From Thiobacillaceae bacterium (GTDB lineage Bacteria > Pseudomonadota > Gammaproteobacteria > Burkholderiales > Thiobacillaceae), in the NCBI GenBank assembly GCA_012274165.1, contig JAAPAA010000247.1:1-22906 (forward strand): a stretch of DNA of 22,906 nucleotides, in the 5' to 3' direction. The notes beneath the pieces were generated by a model. That model did no database searches, had not been told where the DNA came from, and was given only the letters and a program-made list of their open reading frames with translations. Below, piece after piece: positions 9,095 through 16,960 of the stretch. Position 1 is the stretch's first letter. Each line of letters begins with the position of its first letter. Both the position numbers and the translations under genes were made by a program.

Positions 9095-9748
9095 TCAGAA
9101 CAGGCTTTCGGGAATGACCAGAACATCGCCCGGGCGAATTTCCACGTTGGCCGTGCTATCGCCGTCACGGATCAAATCCTCAAGTCGCACTCCAAACTGG
9201 GCCCGTTCGCCATCTGCCTTGATGATTCGCGAGATATAAGCCTTGTTGCCATCGGCGAAATCGGTCAGCCCACCCACATCAATCATCACGTCAACCAGGC
9301 TCATGCCTTCGCGATACCCCATCCCCTTCGGCGTGGTGGCCTGACCCAACACCCGGATTTGCTGGTTATAGGGCCCGATGCCTCCCGAAACGATGACGGT
9401 GGCAATCGGTTCCTGAATGTATTTGGACAGCGCCTTTTCAATATCGCGCGCCAACTGGGTTGGGGTCTTGCCGGACGCCTGCATATCCTCAATCAGGTTC
9501 ATCGTCATCTTGCCATCCGGCCGGATCGGGAAGTTGCCGGACACCTCGGGGTTGCGCCAGACGAACACGCTCACCGAGTCACCCGGTCCAAGCAGGTAAT
9601 TCCAGCCGCTTATCCGCGGATCCACGTGCACAGGAGGCGGCGCTTGTATGGGCGCCGGGGGGTAGATCGGTGTGCTGGAACAGCCCGTTATGGCAACAAC
9701 CGCGAACACCACGCTGACGCGTGCGATGAGTGTATTAATTCCAAACAT
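9095..9748 (-). CDS. XrtA-system polysaccharide export lipoprotein (Wza/BexD-like)
   Basis: A 217-residue outer-membrane lipoprotein. A signal peptide ends in the lipobox ITGC (Cys23), followed by a proline-rich linker, a polysaccharide export (PES) domain starting at LLGPGDSVSVFVW, and SLBB-type sequence from VRVLGQATTPKG onward, with a closing RPGDVLVIPESLF. It forms the export channel through which the polymer leaves the cell (family knowledge, TIGR03027-like). The ATG at 9748 is chosen because AGGGAGGG sits 5 bp upstream. A GTG at 9754 would leave no spacer. It is the first gene of the minus-strand exopolysaccharide operon, and the promoter region lies in 9749-9870. Confidence 0.94.
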   Translation of the reverse strand: MFGINTLIARVSVVFAVVAITGCSSTPIYPPAPIQAPPPVHVDPRISGWNYLLGPGDSVSVFVWRNPEVSGNFPIRPDGKMTMNLIEDMQASGKTPTQLARDIEKALSKYIQEPIATVIVSGGIGPYNQQIRVLGQATTPKGMGYREGMSLVDVMIDVGGLTDFADGNKAYISRIIKADGERAQFGVRLEDLIRDGDSTANVEIRPGDVLVIPESLF

Positions 9749-9798
9749 GTCCACCCTCCCTCAAATTAAGCAAACTATCCGCCGGGATTATGCCTGAG

Positions 9799-9813
9799 CG
9801 AATTGAAAATTCG
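9799..9813. promoter_or_regulatory. Perfect inverted repeat in the exopolysaccharide operon leader
   Basis: CGAATT-GAA-AATTCG is a perfect 6-bp inverted repeat with a 3-bp spacer, about 50 bp upstream of the export-lipoprotein start and downstream of the sigma-54-like site. The AT-rich symmetric form suggests a dimeric repressor operator. A weak transcript hairpin is the alternative. No regulator can be named. Confidence 0.35.
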
Positions 9814-9848
9814 ATTTCATCATGTAAAGCCATCAGCAAGATCCAGAA

Positions 9849-9863
9849 GCAAAGCTTAAGCCA
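9849..9863 (-). promoter_or_regulatory. Candidate sigma-54 (RpoN) promoter for the exopolysaccharide operon
   Basis: On the minus strand TGGCTT-AAGCT-TTGC keeps the exact 15-bp geometry of -24/-12 promoters, with the invariant GG and GC plus the preceding T and following T of the consensus YTGGCACGNNNNTTGCW. Three inner -24 bases differ. The predicted transcript would start near 9838 and leave a leader of about 90 nt before the first gene. RpoN with PrsK/PrsR is known to control PEP-CTERM genes in some exosortase bacteria, which makes the match more credible. This is inference from one site. Confidence 0.42.
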
Positions 9864-9930
9864 ACCCATCCCGACGACGTTATTAAAGCGCAGGATTGCC
9901 ATCAACTGATGGGCTGGCATCCGCCCACCC

Positions 9931-9946
9931 TGTCGATAACTCGACA
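9931..9946. promoter_or_regulatory. Perfect inverted repeat upstream of the MazG-like operon
   Basis: TGTCGA-TAAC-TCGACA is a perfect 6-bp inverted repeat with a 4-bp spacer, 31 bp before the MazG-like ATG. It could be an operator for the five-gene operon. It does not match the usual CTGT-N8-ACAG LexA form. No convincing -35/-10 pair was found next to it. Confidence 0.3.
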
Positions 9947-9977
9947 ATGGCGTCATAAGCTCATCGCTGCAGGTATC

Positions 9978-10358
9978 ATGCCGCCCATGAATCCTCCTGC
10001 TATCGACAGCCTCGACACCCTGCGCCGCCATATCCGTGAGTTTGCCGCAGCACGCGCATGGGAACGCTTCCATACACCCAAAAATCTGGTGATGGCACTG
10101 AGTGTCGAAGCGGCCGAGCTGCTGGAACCATTTCAGTGGCTGACGGCTGAACAGAGCCAGAACTTGAGCCCTGAGCAACATGAAGCCGTGCGTCAGGAAG
10201 TCGCCGACGTCCTGATTTACCTGACGCGCCTGGCCGATCTGCTGGGCATCGACCTGCTCGAAGCGGCCGCCGACAAACTGGTGATCAACGCGCGCAAATA
10301 CCCGGCCGATACCGCGCACGGCAACGCCCTCAAATATTCGGAACGATCTGATGACTAA
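9978..10358 (+). CDS. MazG-like nucleotide pyrophosphohydrolase (RS21-C6/dCTPase type)
   Basis: A 126-residue all-alpha NTP pyrophosphohydrolase. The magnesium-binding ExxE...ExxD motif is visible as E44-AA-E47 and E74-VA-D77, in SVEAAELLEPFQW and EVADVLIYLTRLADLL. Such enzymes hydrolyse (often damaged or non-canonical) nucleoside triphosphates to monophosphate and pyrophosphate. The length suits a single-domain member rather than the two-domain MazG. I chose the ATG at 9978 because CAGGT lies 5-6 bp upstream. The ATG at 9987 is an alternative. It is the first gene of a five-gene operon and overlaps the ferredoxin gene by 8 bp. The nucleotide substrate cannot be read from the sequence. Confidence 0.88.
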   Translation: MPPMNPPAIDSLDTLRRHIREFAAARAWERFHTPKNLVMALSVEAAELLEPFQWLTAEQSQNLSPEQHEAVRQEVADVLIYLTRLADLLGIDLLEAAADKLVINARKYPADTAHGNALKYSERSDD

Positions 10359-10668
10359 GCCCTATTTCGCCCACCATGTGTTTTTCTGCACCAATCAACG
10401 TGACGATGGCGCGCAATGCTGCGGGGCGTCGGGTGGTCAGCAGATGCGTGACTACCTGAAGAAAAAGGCCAAGCATGCCCACCTCACCGGCGCCGGCAAA
10501 TGCCGCATCAACAGCGCAGGCTGCATGGACCGCTGCAATGAAGGGCCGGTGCTGGTGGTCTACCCCGAAGGCGTCTGGTACACCTATGTCGATGAGAGCG
10601 ATATCGACGAAATCTTTGAGGTGCATCTCAAGCAGGGCCGCATCGTCGAACGTTTGCAGCTGAAATGA
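10351..10668 (+). CDS. Thioredoxin-fold [2Fe-2S] ferredoxin
   Basis: A 105-residue protein of the (2Fe-2S) ferredoxin family with thioredoxin fold. Likely cluster ligands are C13, C23 or C24, C58 and C62, in FFCTNQ, AQCCGAS and SAGCMDRC, a layout like the Aquifex-type ferredoxin. C51 is an extra cysteine. VLVVYPEGVWYTYVDESDI is the typical late strand-helix block. It probably transfers single electrons in the cytoplasm. Its partner is unknown, and nothing in the operon is an obvious redox enzyme. It overlaps the MazG-like gene by 8 bp and the hydrolase gene by 4 bp (ATGA), so translation is probably coupled. Confidence 0.9.
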   Translation: MTKPYFAHHVFFCTNQRDDGAQCCGASGGQQMRDYLKKKAKHAHLTGAGKCRINSAGCMDRCNEGPVLVVYPEGVWYTYVDESDIDEIFEVHLKQGRIVERLQLK

Positions 10669-11260
10669 AGCGCTACAAGCTGCGCATCCCGGCCGCCGCC
10701 GGCAAGCTGGAAACCGTGATCGACGACCCCGAAGGCGAGCGCCGCGGCCTGTTGCTGGTAGCGCATCCGCATCCATTGCACGGCGGCACCCTCGACAACA
10801 AAGTGGTGACCACCCTGGCCAAAGCCGCCAATGAAGCCGGCTGGGTCAGCGTGCGGCCGAACTTTCGCGGCGTCGGCATGAGCGACGGCAAATACGACGC
10901 AGGGAAGGGCGAAACCGATGACCTGCTCGCGGTCGCCCGCTTCGTCGAAACGAACTATCCCAATCTGCCCTGGGCACTGGCGGGCTTCTCGTTTGGCGCA
11001 TTCGTGCAGCACCGCTTGCGCCAGCAACTCGACGCGCGCCGCCTGATCCTCGTCGCGCCTGCCGTCACCCTGTACGAGTTTGACCCGGTTCCATCCGACA
11101 GCGTGGTGATTTTTGGCGATGCCGACGAACTCATCCCCTCCACCGCGATGCGCGCCTGGGCCGAACAGCAGCACCTCACGATGAAAATCATCCCCGACGC
11201 CGGGCATTTCTTCCACGGCAAGCTGCGCGAATTGAAACAGGCGTTCATGGAGGCCTGCCC

Positions 11261-11267
<7 letters not shown>
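10665..11267 (+). CDS. Alpha/beta hydrolase (COG2945-like)
   Basis: A 200-residue small alpha/beta hydrolase. The nucleophile elbow is GFSFG (Ser109), the acid is likely in VIFGDADELIP, and the catalytic histidine is in DAGHFFHG. HPHPLHGGTLDNKVV and RPNFRGVGMSDG are the oxyanion-side blocks typical of this family of predicted esterases or dipeptidases. No signal peptide is visible, so it is cytoplasmic. The start overlaps the ferredoxin stop (ATGA), and the end overlaps the ABC ATPase gene by 7 bp. The substrate is unknown. Confidence 0.88.
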
Positions 11268-12158
<891 letters not shown>

Positions 12159-12166
<8 letters not shown>

Positions 12167-12944
12167 GCACCTGCGTTTTCCCCAGCTATCGTGGCGTTTC
12201 ATCCCGGTGTGGCAGCGCAACTACCTGGTGTGGAAAAAACTCGCCATCCCATCCATCCTCGGCAATCTGGCCGATCCGATGCTGTACATGCTCGGCCTCG
12301 GTTTCGGCCTCGGCAGCCTGCTGCCCGATGTCGGCGGCATGCCTTATCTGAATTTTCTCGCCGCCGGCACCGTGGCTTACAGCACCATGAACGCCGCCAC
12401 TTTCGAGGTGCTGTATTCGAGTTTTTCGCGCATGCACGTGCAGCGCACCTGGGATGCCATCCTCAACGCGCCGATGACACTCGACGACGTGATGCTCGGG
12501 GAACTGACCTGGGCGACGTCGAAGAGCCTGCTCTCCGGCGTGGCGATCCTCGCGGTGATCTGGGGGCTGGGACTGTTCGGCAACTTCTGGATGACGCTGT
12601 GGATCATCCCGGTTGTCGCGCTGGTCGGGTTCTGCTTCGGCGGCATGGGACTGGTGATGAACGCGGTGTCGCCGAGCTACGACTTTTTTCTGTATTACTT
12701 CACCCTGGTGATCACGCCGATGGTGCTGCTGTGTGGCGTGTTTTTTCCGGTTTCCCAACTGCCGCCGCTGCTGCAAGGCGTGTCGGCCTGGCTGCCGCTC
12801 ACCCACGCCATCGATCTGGCGCGTCCACTGGTGGTCGGCAAGCTGCCGGACCACGCCATGCTGCATGCCGCCGCTTTGCTGGTGTACGGCAGCCTGGGCT
12901 ACGTTATCGCACTGGCGCTGACACGCCGGCGGCTGCTGAAATAA
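12159..12944 (+). CDS. ABC-2 type permease (NodJ-like)
   Basis: A 261-residue inner-membrane protein with about six hydrophobic helices. They include MLYMLGLGFGLGSLL, a long central pair around SGVAILAVIWGLGLFGNFWM and IIPVVALVGFCFGGMGLVM, and the ABC-2 signature region VVLLCGVFFPVSQLP-type (here TPMVLLCGVFFPVSQLPPLL). It starts at a GTG (12159), supported by GGGAGA about 8 bp upstream and overlap with the ATPase gene. It pairs with the NodI-like ATPase to export an unknown, probably glycolipid or hydrophobic, compound. The stop is only 3 bp from the convergent lipA stop, leaving no room for a separate terminator between them. Confidence 0.92.
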
Positions 12945-12947
12945 TCC

Positions 12948-13874
12948 TCAGACGCCTGCCGCCTGCTGGTCGGCGTGATAGCTCGAGCGCACCATCGGTC
13001 CGCACGCCGCGTGCTTGAATCCCATCGCCAGCGCTTCCTGTTCGAACTGGGCAAAGCGCTCAGGCGTCACAAATCGCAGCACCGGCAAATGATGCTGCGA
13101 CGGCTGCAGGTATTGCCCGAGCGTCAGCATGTCGACGTCGTGGGCACGCAGGTCGCGCATCACCTGCAGGATCTCGTCGTCCTCTTCGCCCAGCCCCAGC
13201 ATCAGGCCGGATTTTGTCGGCACGTCGGGATGGCGCGCCTTGAAATCTTTCAGCAGTTTCAGCGAATGCGCGTAGTCGGCGCCGGGGCGCGCGGCTTTAT
13301 ACAAACGCGGCACGGTTTCCAGATTGTGGTTCATCACGTCCGGCGGCGCGGTATCGAGTATGTCGAGCGCGCGGTCGTGGCGGCCACGGAAATCCGGGGT
13401 CAGGATTTCGATCCGGGTCGCCGGTGACAGCTCGCGCACCGCGCGGATGCAATCGATGAAATGCTGCGCGCCGCCGTCGCGCAAATCGTCGCGGTCGACG
13501 CTGGTAATGACCACATATTTCAGCGCCATCATCGCGATGGTTTCGCCCAGATGGCGCGGTTCGTCGACGTCCGGCGGCAGCGGCGTGCCGTGGCCGACAT
13601 CGCAAAACGGGCAGCGCCGGGTACACAGATCGCCCAGAATCATGAAGGTCGCAATGCCATGGCCGAAGCATTCGCCGAGGTTGGGGCACGACGCTTCTTC
13701 GCACACGGTGTGCAGTTTGGCTTCGCGCAGAATGCCTTTCAAGCGTGCCACATTCGGCAGGCTCGGCGCCTTGGCGCGGATCCACGACGGCAGGCGCATG
13801 CGTTCCTGCGGCACGATCTTGATCGGGATGCGCGCGGTTTTCGCCGCACCTTTGTGCTGGATGGGATCTGCCAT
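12948..13874 (-). CDS. lipA: Lipoyl synthase
   Basis: A 308-residue radical SAM enzyme inserting two sulfurs into octanoyl groups on lipoyl domains. The auxiliary cluster ligands are C58, C63 and C69 (CEEASCPNLGEC). The radical-SAM ligands are C84, C88 and C91 (CTRRCPFC). The C-terminal RSSYHAD carries the serine that ligates the auxiliary cluster. The length is normal for the family. The start ATG at 13874 is supported by AGAGGAAG upstream. lipA usually follows lipB directly in related bacteria. Here about 4.7 kb and several unrelated genes separate them. The 100 bp upstream contain TTGGCA with TTAAAC 17 bp further, a weak promoter candidate only. Confidence 0.97.
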   Translation of the reverse strand: MADPIQHKGAAKTARIPIKIVPQERMRLPSWIRAKAPSLPNVARLKGILREAKLHTVCEEASCPNLGECFGHGIATFMILGDLCTRRCPFCDVGHGTPLPPDVDEPRHLGETIAMMALKYVVITSVDRDDLRDGGAQHFIDCIRAVRELSPATRIEILTPDFRGRHDRALDILDTAPPDVMNHNLETVPRLYKAARPGADYAHSLKLLKDFKARHPDVPTKSGLMLGLGEEDDEILQVMRDLRAHDVDMLTLGQYLQPSQHHLPVLRFVTPERFAQFEQEALAMGFKHAACGPMVRSSYHADQQAAGV

Positions 13875-13974
13875 GTGACGCTTCCTCTAAAGACGCAATT
13901 TTAACCGTTTAACCGGGTATCCCACCCCTTGCCAAACATGGAAATGGGCCTGCAAGCGCTATGGAATCCAGCGC

Positions 13975-14494
13975 ATGAAAGCCGCCCGCCCCCTGTGTCT
14001 ATGCGCCTGCCTGCTTGCCCCCGCGCTATCCCTCGCGGCGGAACAAACGCAGAGCCGCAACCCCGACAACGGGCTGCTGGGCTGGAATTCGCCCTGCCCG
14101 ATCTGGACGGCAAACCGGTCAAGTGTCGGACTATCGCGGCAAAGTCGTGCTGGTCAATTTATGGGCAACCTGGTGCCTGCCCTGCCGCCGCGAGATGCCG
14201 TCCATGGAACGGCTGTCGCAACGGCTACATGGCCAGCCCTTTGTCATTCTGGCAGTCAACCAGGAAGAGGACGCGGATCAGGTGTTCATTTTCACCGCTC
14301 AACTGGATCCGGCGCCCAGCTTCCCCATCCTGTTCGACCATGACAGCAAGGTCGCCCACGCCTGGGGCGTGCTGGGCCTGCCTTCCAGCTTCATCTTGGA
14401 CAAACAGGGACGCGTGGTTTACCGGGCGATGGGGGGACGCGATTTCGACCACCGGGAAATCGAGCAGACGATACGCGGATTGATCGTGAAGTAG
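13975..14494 (+). pseudogene. TlpA-like periplasmic thioredoxin, coding sequence interrupted by two frameshifts
   Basis: Three reading frames each carry one part of a single TlpA/ResA-type protein. The frame from the ATG at 13975 gives a signal peptide (MKAARPLCLCACLLAPALSL then AA). The next frame gives EFALPDLDGKPV at about 14085-14120, and a third frame gives SDYRGKVVLVNLWATWC and the rest of the thioredoxin domain with the CLPC active site, to the TAG at 14494. The first junction lies between about 14040 and 14084. The second is near 14120, where one missing C after CCGGTC would explain the shift. In the third frame alone the only early start is a TTG without a signal peptide. Either the gene is decayed or two base-calling errors are present. 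It would otherwise reduce disulfides or act in cytochrome maturation. Confidence 0.8.
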
Positions 14495-14498
14495 GGGT

Positions 14499-14538
14499 CA
14501 GGGAATTACAGGAGGCGCAGCCAGCTGCGCTTTCCCTG
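14499..14538. terminator. Compound hairpin between tlpA-like gene and Rieske gene
   Basis: GCGCAG-CCAG-CTGCGC (14515-14530) is nested inside the outer pair CAGGGAA...TTCCCTG (14499-14505 with 14532-14538). The plus-strand stem is followed by only three T, so termination of the tlpA-like transcript is possible but weak. The outer arms belong to the heptamer repeat, so this may be a mobile or repeat structure more than a terminator. Confidence 0.4.
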
Positions 14539-14568
14539 AATCCTGAGCCCTGAATCCTAGACCCTCAC
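14534..14568 (+). repeat. Degenerate heptamer tandem array, five units (YCCTGAN)
   Basis: Five consecutive 7-bp units read CCCTGAA, TCCTGAG, CCCTGAA, TCCTAGA, CCCTCAC. The Rieske stop codon lies inside the array. A second five-unit array in the same orientation occurs at 19200-19234. Reverse-oriented TCAGGG units at 14494-14505 mirror it across the hairpin. Confidence 0.75.
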
Positions 14569-14865
14569 CCACACCTGGCCGTCCGCGACCTTCACTTCAT
14601 AGGTCTTGATCGGTTCGTCAGCCGGGTCACAAGTGGGCTGGCCGGTGGTCAGATCAAAATAGCTGCCATGCAGCGAACACTTGATCTTGCCGTCCTTGAT
14701 GCAGCCCAGATACAGCGAGTAATCCTCGTGGCTACACATTTCATCGACGACGTAATGGGTGCCGCTGGCATTGCACAGCAGCAGGCGTTTGCCATCGACG
14801 ACGACGCGCTTCATTTGCGCCGGTTTGAGTTCGTCGGCAGCGGCAATGGCGACAAATTCAGCCAT
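14557..14865 (-). CDS. Rieske-type [2Fe-2S] ferredoxin
   Basis: A 102-residue small Rieske protein of the NirD/biphenyl-dioxygenase-ferredoxin type. Ligands are C44-x-H46 in DEMCSHEDYSL and C63-x2-H66 in IKCSLHGSYFDL. It has no transmembrane anchor or signal peptide, so it is a soluble cytoplasmic electron carrier or a small regulatory subunit. The ATG at 14865 overlaps the TrpD-like stop (TGATG), so the two are translated together. A GTG just upstream is the alternative. The partner is unknown. Being encoded with a TrpD-fold protein and next to a DsrE gene suggests a redox role in a sulfur-related or phosphoribosyl reaction, which is inference. Confidence 0.9.
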   Translation of the reverse strand: MAEFVAIAAADELKPAQMKRVVVDGKRLLLCNASGTHYVVDEMCSHEDYSLYLGCIKDGKIKCSLHGSYFDLTTGQPTCDPADEPIKTYEVKVADGQVWVRV

Positions 14866-15977
14866 CACTGCACCCGCGCCACAGCACGACCGGAGTCCAG
14901 CACCGCGCGGATCTGCGCCGCCGCATCGGCCACGCTCGCGGCCTTGCCGACGTGATGCAGGATGATTGAGCCTGCCAGCACCAGTGAGTCGTACGTCGCG
15001 CCCTTGTCGCCTTTCAGCGCCAGAATGCCGGCTTCGGCGGCGGCGTGCGCGGTGGCCTTGATGTCGATGGCGGCGACGATTTCGTCCGCGCCTTCTTCCG
15101 CCGCAACCGAACCCGGCAGCGGCACCGCGCGCACGGGCTGGTCGATTCCCAGCGCGACCGGATCGATGCTGGCTTCGATTTCATCGGCCTTGTCGTGATA
15201 GTGGAAATACTTGCCGGTCTGACGCAACGACGGGATGACGCCGCCCTCAACGCCGCGCACGATGCAGGCGGAGTCAAATCCGGCTTCGCGCGCGAGATCT
15301 GCGTACACCGGCGGATAGGGCTTGTGCACGTAGCCTGTCACGAAGTGGGTCAGTTTTTTGCCGGCGATCGGTTTCGACAGCACTTCCACCGTGGTGAGCA
15401 CCTGGCGCTTGATCATCTGCGCACGCAGCGGGGTGAGATTGTGCATGCCGGGATTGGATTGCGCCTGATCGACATAGGTCCAGCCCAGCGCCGGGTCGCT
15501 CAAACGCGCAGCCGCGTCAACCGGCGACAGGTTCACCGGCACTCCGGCGGCTTCCAGCACGTGGCGTGCGGTCACGCCGTATTTGGGGCCGACCTTGTCG
15601 AGACCGTGCGATACCACGTGCACGCCAAGCTCAGCCAGCAGCGGGCCGAGAAAAGGCGCCGCAGGCAGGCAGCGGGTGTAGCCGTCGTAAGGATCGCCAA
15701 TATCGATCACTTCGTCCACGTCTGCCGTCACGCGCTGCGTGGTTTCCAGCACGGCATCGAGCACGCCGCGGTTCTCGTCCATCGTCTCGCGCTTCATGCG
15801 CAAGGCGATGAAATAGATACCGACCTGCACCGGGTCGATCATGTTGTCGATGATGGCCTTGGTGCCTAGATGCGCCTCGGTGCGGCTGATGTCCTTGGAC
15901 AGATCAGGGCCGGTGGCGATGCGCTGAATGATCGAGCGCATTAAAAGCTTGGGGTCGGACGGTAGGGTGTCGATGCT
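14865..15977 (-). CDS. Divergent TrpD-fold (anthranilate phosphoribosyltransferase-like) protein
   Basis: A 370-residue protein with the class III phosphoribosyltransferase layout: an N-terminal helical domain (about 5-80; KLLMRSIIQRIATGPDLS) and an alpha/beta domain starting at VIDIGDPYDGYTR. The canonical TrpD PRPP loop GTGGDG is replaced by GDPYDG (95-100), and the KHGNR block by SHGLDKVGPKYG (124-135). It is therefore unlikely to be the tryptophan enzyme, and no trp genes are nearby. EAAGVPVNLSP and MHNLTPLRAQMIKRQ keep family-like spacing. The ATG at 15977 has GGAG 9 bp upstream. A candidate promoter at 16004-16033 precedes it. The substrate is unknown. A YbiB-like (TrpD2) role is one alternative. 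Confidence 0.72.
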   Translation of the reverse strand, partial: SIDTLPSDPKLLMRSIIQRIATGPDLSKDISRTEAHLGTKAIIDNMIDPVQVGIYFIALRMKRETMDENRGVLDAVLETTQRVTADVDEVIDIGDPYDGYTRCLPAAPFLGPLLAELGVHVVSHGLDKVGPKYGVTARHVLEAAGVPVNLSPVDAAARLSDPALGWTYVDQAQSNPGMHNLTPLRAQMIKRQVLTTVEVLSKPIAGKKLTHFVTGYVHKPYPPVYADLAREAGFDSACIVRGVEGGVIPSLRQTGKYFHYHDKADEIEASIDPVALGIDQPVRAVPLPGSVAAEEGADEIVAAIDIKATAHAAAEAGILALKGDKGATYDSLVLAGSIILHHVGKAASVADAAAQIRAVLDSGRAVARVQ

Positions 15978-16003
15978 CATAAGTAACTCCAATGGAAGCC
16001 ACA

Positions 16004-16033
16004 AGGATACTTATGTCCGAGTAAATCAGTCAA
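16004..16033 (-). promoter_or_regulatory. Candidate sigma-70 promoter for TrpD-like/Rieske genes
   Basis: On the minus strand TTGACT (16033-16028) is followed after 18 bp by TATCCT (16009-16004), matching 5/6 and 4/6 of the consensus. It lies downstream of the DsrE terminator and 26 bp before the TrpD-like ATG, so it would give these two genes their own transcript. Confidence 0.5.
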
Positions 16034-16080
16034 CTATAAATCGCGCGCCGGCATGCCTGCGCCGCAAATCAACTTCATAG

Positions 16081-16101
16081 AAAAACGGAGCCGAAGCTCC
16101 G
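16081..16101 (-). terminator. Intrinsic terminator of the HMA-like/DsrE transcript
   Basis: On the minus strand CGGAGC-TTCG-GCTCCG forms a 6-bp GC-rich stem closed by the very stable UUCG tetraloop, followed at once by TTTTT. It lies about 150 bp after the DsrE stop. It separates the DsrE unit from the TrpD-like unit and argues against a coding role for the short frame that crosses it. Confidence 0.85.
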
Positions 16102-16252
16102 ATAGATGCTGCACGAGAAGATAGTCCAGACAGGCCATCCGGAAACGTCATGACAACCTGCCCGAGCTCGATGTACACACGATCCAGCGTTTGCGCATTA
16201 TCAAAACGGATGATGGATAAGCACACAAATTGACTGGCTGGCTGCCGTTCCA

Positions 16253-16873
16253 TCAAACAAACAAGGTGACATCCGCCCCCTTGGCCGACGCCAGATAGGT
16301 CGCTGCGCCCGCCCATTCGCTTACGCCGGGGATGAACTCGTCCTTATTCCAGCCGAACAGGTCAACGGTCATCTGACAGGCGATCAACTTGACGCCCTCC
16401 TCAACGCAGGCATCACGCAACTCAGCGATGGGGGCAACACCATGATTTTTGAGGGTCTGCTGCATCAGCCCAGTGGCGGCGGATTCAAAGCCGGGAATGC
16501 CGGCCATCAGCAGGTTGGGCATATTCCATTCAATGTGCTGGAACCACTGCGGGCCAAACGGCATTTTCATCGGCATCGCCGGGTTACCGAGCGGACTGAT
16601 GTGCAGATTGAGGTCTTTTTTCAGCAGCACCAGCCCATAAAAGGTGAAGTACATTGTCACGTCCCAACCCATCGCAGCGGCGCTTGAACCAATGATGAAT
16701 GGCGGGTAGGCCCAGTCGAGCGTGCCCTTGGTGACCATGATGGACAGCGTGGGCGTCTTTTCGGCTTGCACCCGCTCCAGGCTTTCAGCGAATTTTCGCT
16801 CGAACCATTCGTCCTGTGCGGCGGGGGCTAAAGCATGAACATTGGGGGTGATCGAGGCGAGTACAGAAGACAT
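16253..16873 (-). CDS. DsrE/DsrF/DsrH-like family protein (DsrE2-type)
   Basis: A 206-residue soluble protein of the DsrE-like superfamily (DrsE_2/PF13686 type by appearance). It has TLSIMVTKGTLDWAYPPFII (first strand-helix), MGWDVTMYFTFYGLVLL, and the conserved block GVKLIACQMTVDLFGW with C166, the position of the likely sulfur-carrying cysteine. C156 is a second cysteine. Related proteins pass persulfide sulfur between TusA, rhodaneses and oxidising enzymes in sulfur oxidisers. A role in sulfur trafficking is therefore likely but not shown. The ATG at 16873 has GAGGAG upstream, chosen over an in-frame start at 16921. It is 87 bp downstream of the HMA-like gene and is followed by a strong terminator. 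Confidence 0.87.
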   Translation of the reverse strand: MSSVLASITPNVHALAPAAQDEWFERKFAESLERVQAEKTPTLSIMVTKGTLDWAYPPFIIGSSAAAMGWDVTMYFTFYGLVLLKKDLNLHISPLGNPAMPMKMPFGPQWFQHIEWNMPNLLMAGIPGFESAATGLMQQTLKNHGVAPIAELRDACVEEGVKLIACQMTVDLFGWNKDEFIPGVSEWAGAATYLASAKGADVTLFV

Positions 16874-16960
16874 GGCTGGGCTCCTCAATAAAACCGCCCG
16901 GCAAAGCCTAGACGGCCTCACAAAACAGAACGAGAGATGGGGGCGAACACAGCGCCAGGT

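Noticed and set aside
9735..10319. 194-codon minus-strand frame upstream of the export lipoprotein.
   Set aside because: Most of it is antisense to the MazG-like gene with its intact ExxE/ExxD motif. The remainder covers the leader region with the regulatory sites.
16026..16253. 75-codon minus-strand frame starting at an ATG that overlaps the DsrE stop (TGATG).
   Set aside because: A strong intrinsic terminator (16081-16101) lies inside it, and the -35 box of the next promoter overlaps its last codons. Codon third positions are less GC-rich than in neighbours, and no family was recognised. A short real gene is not fully excluded.
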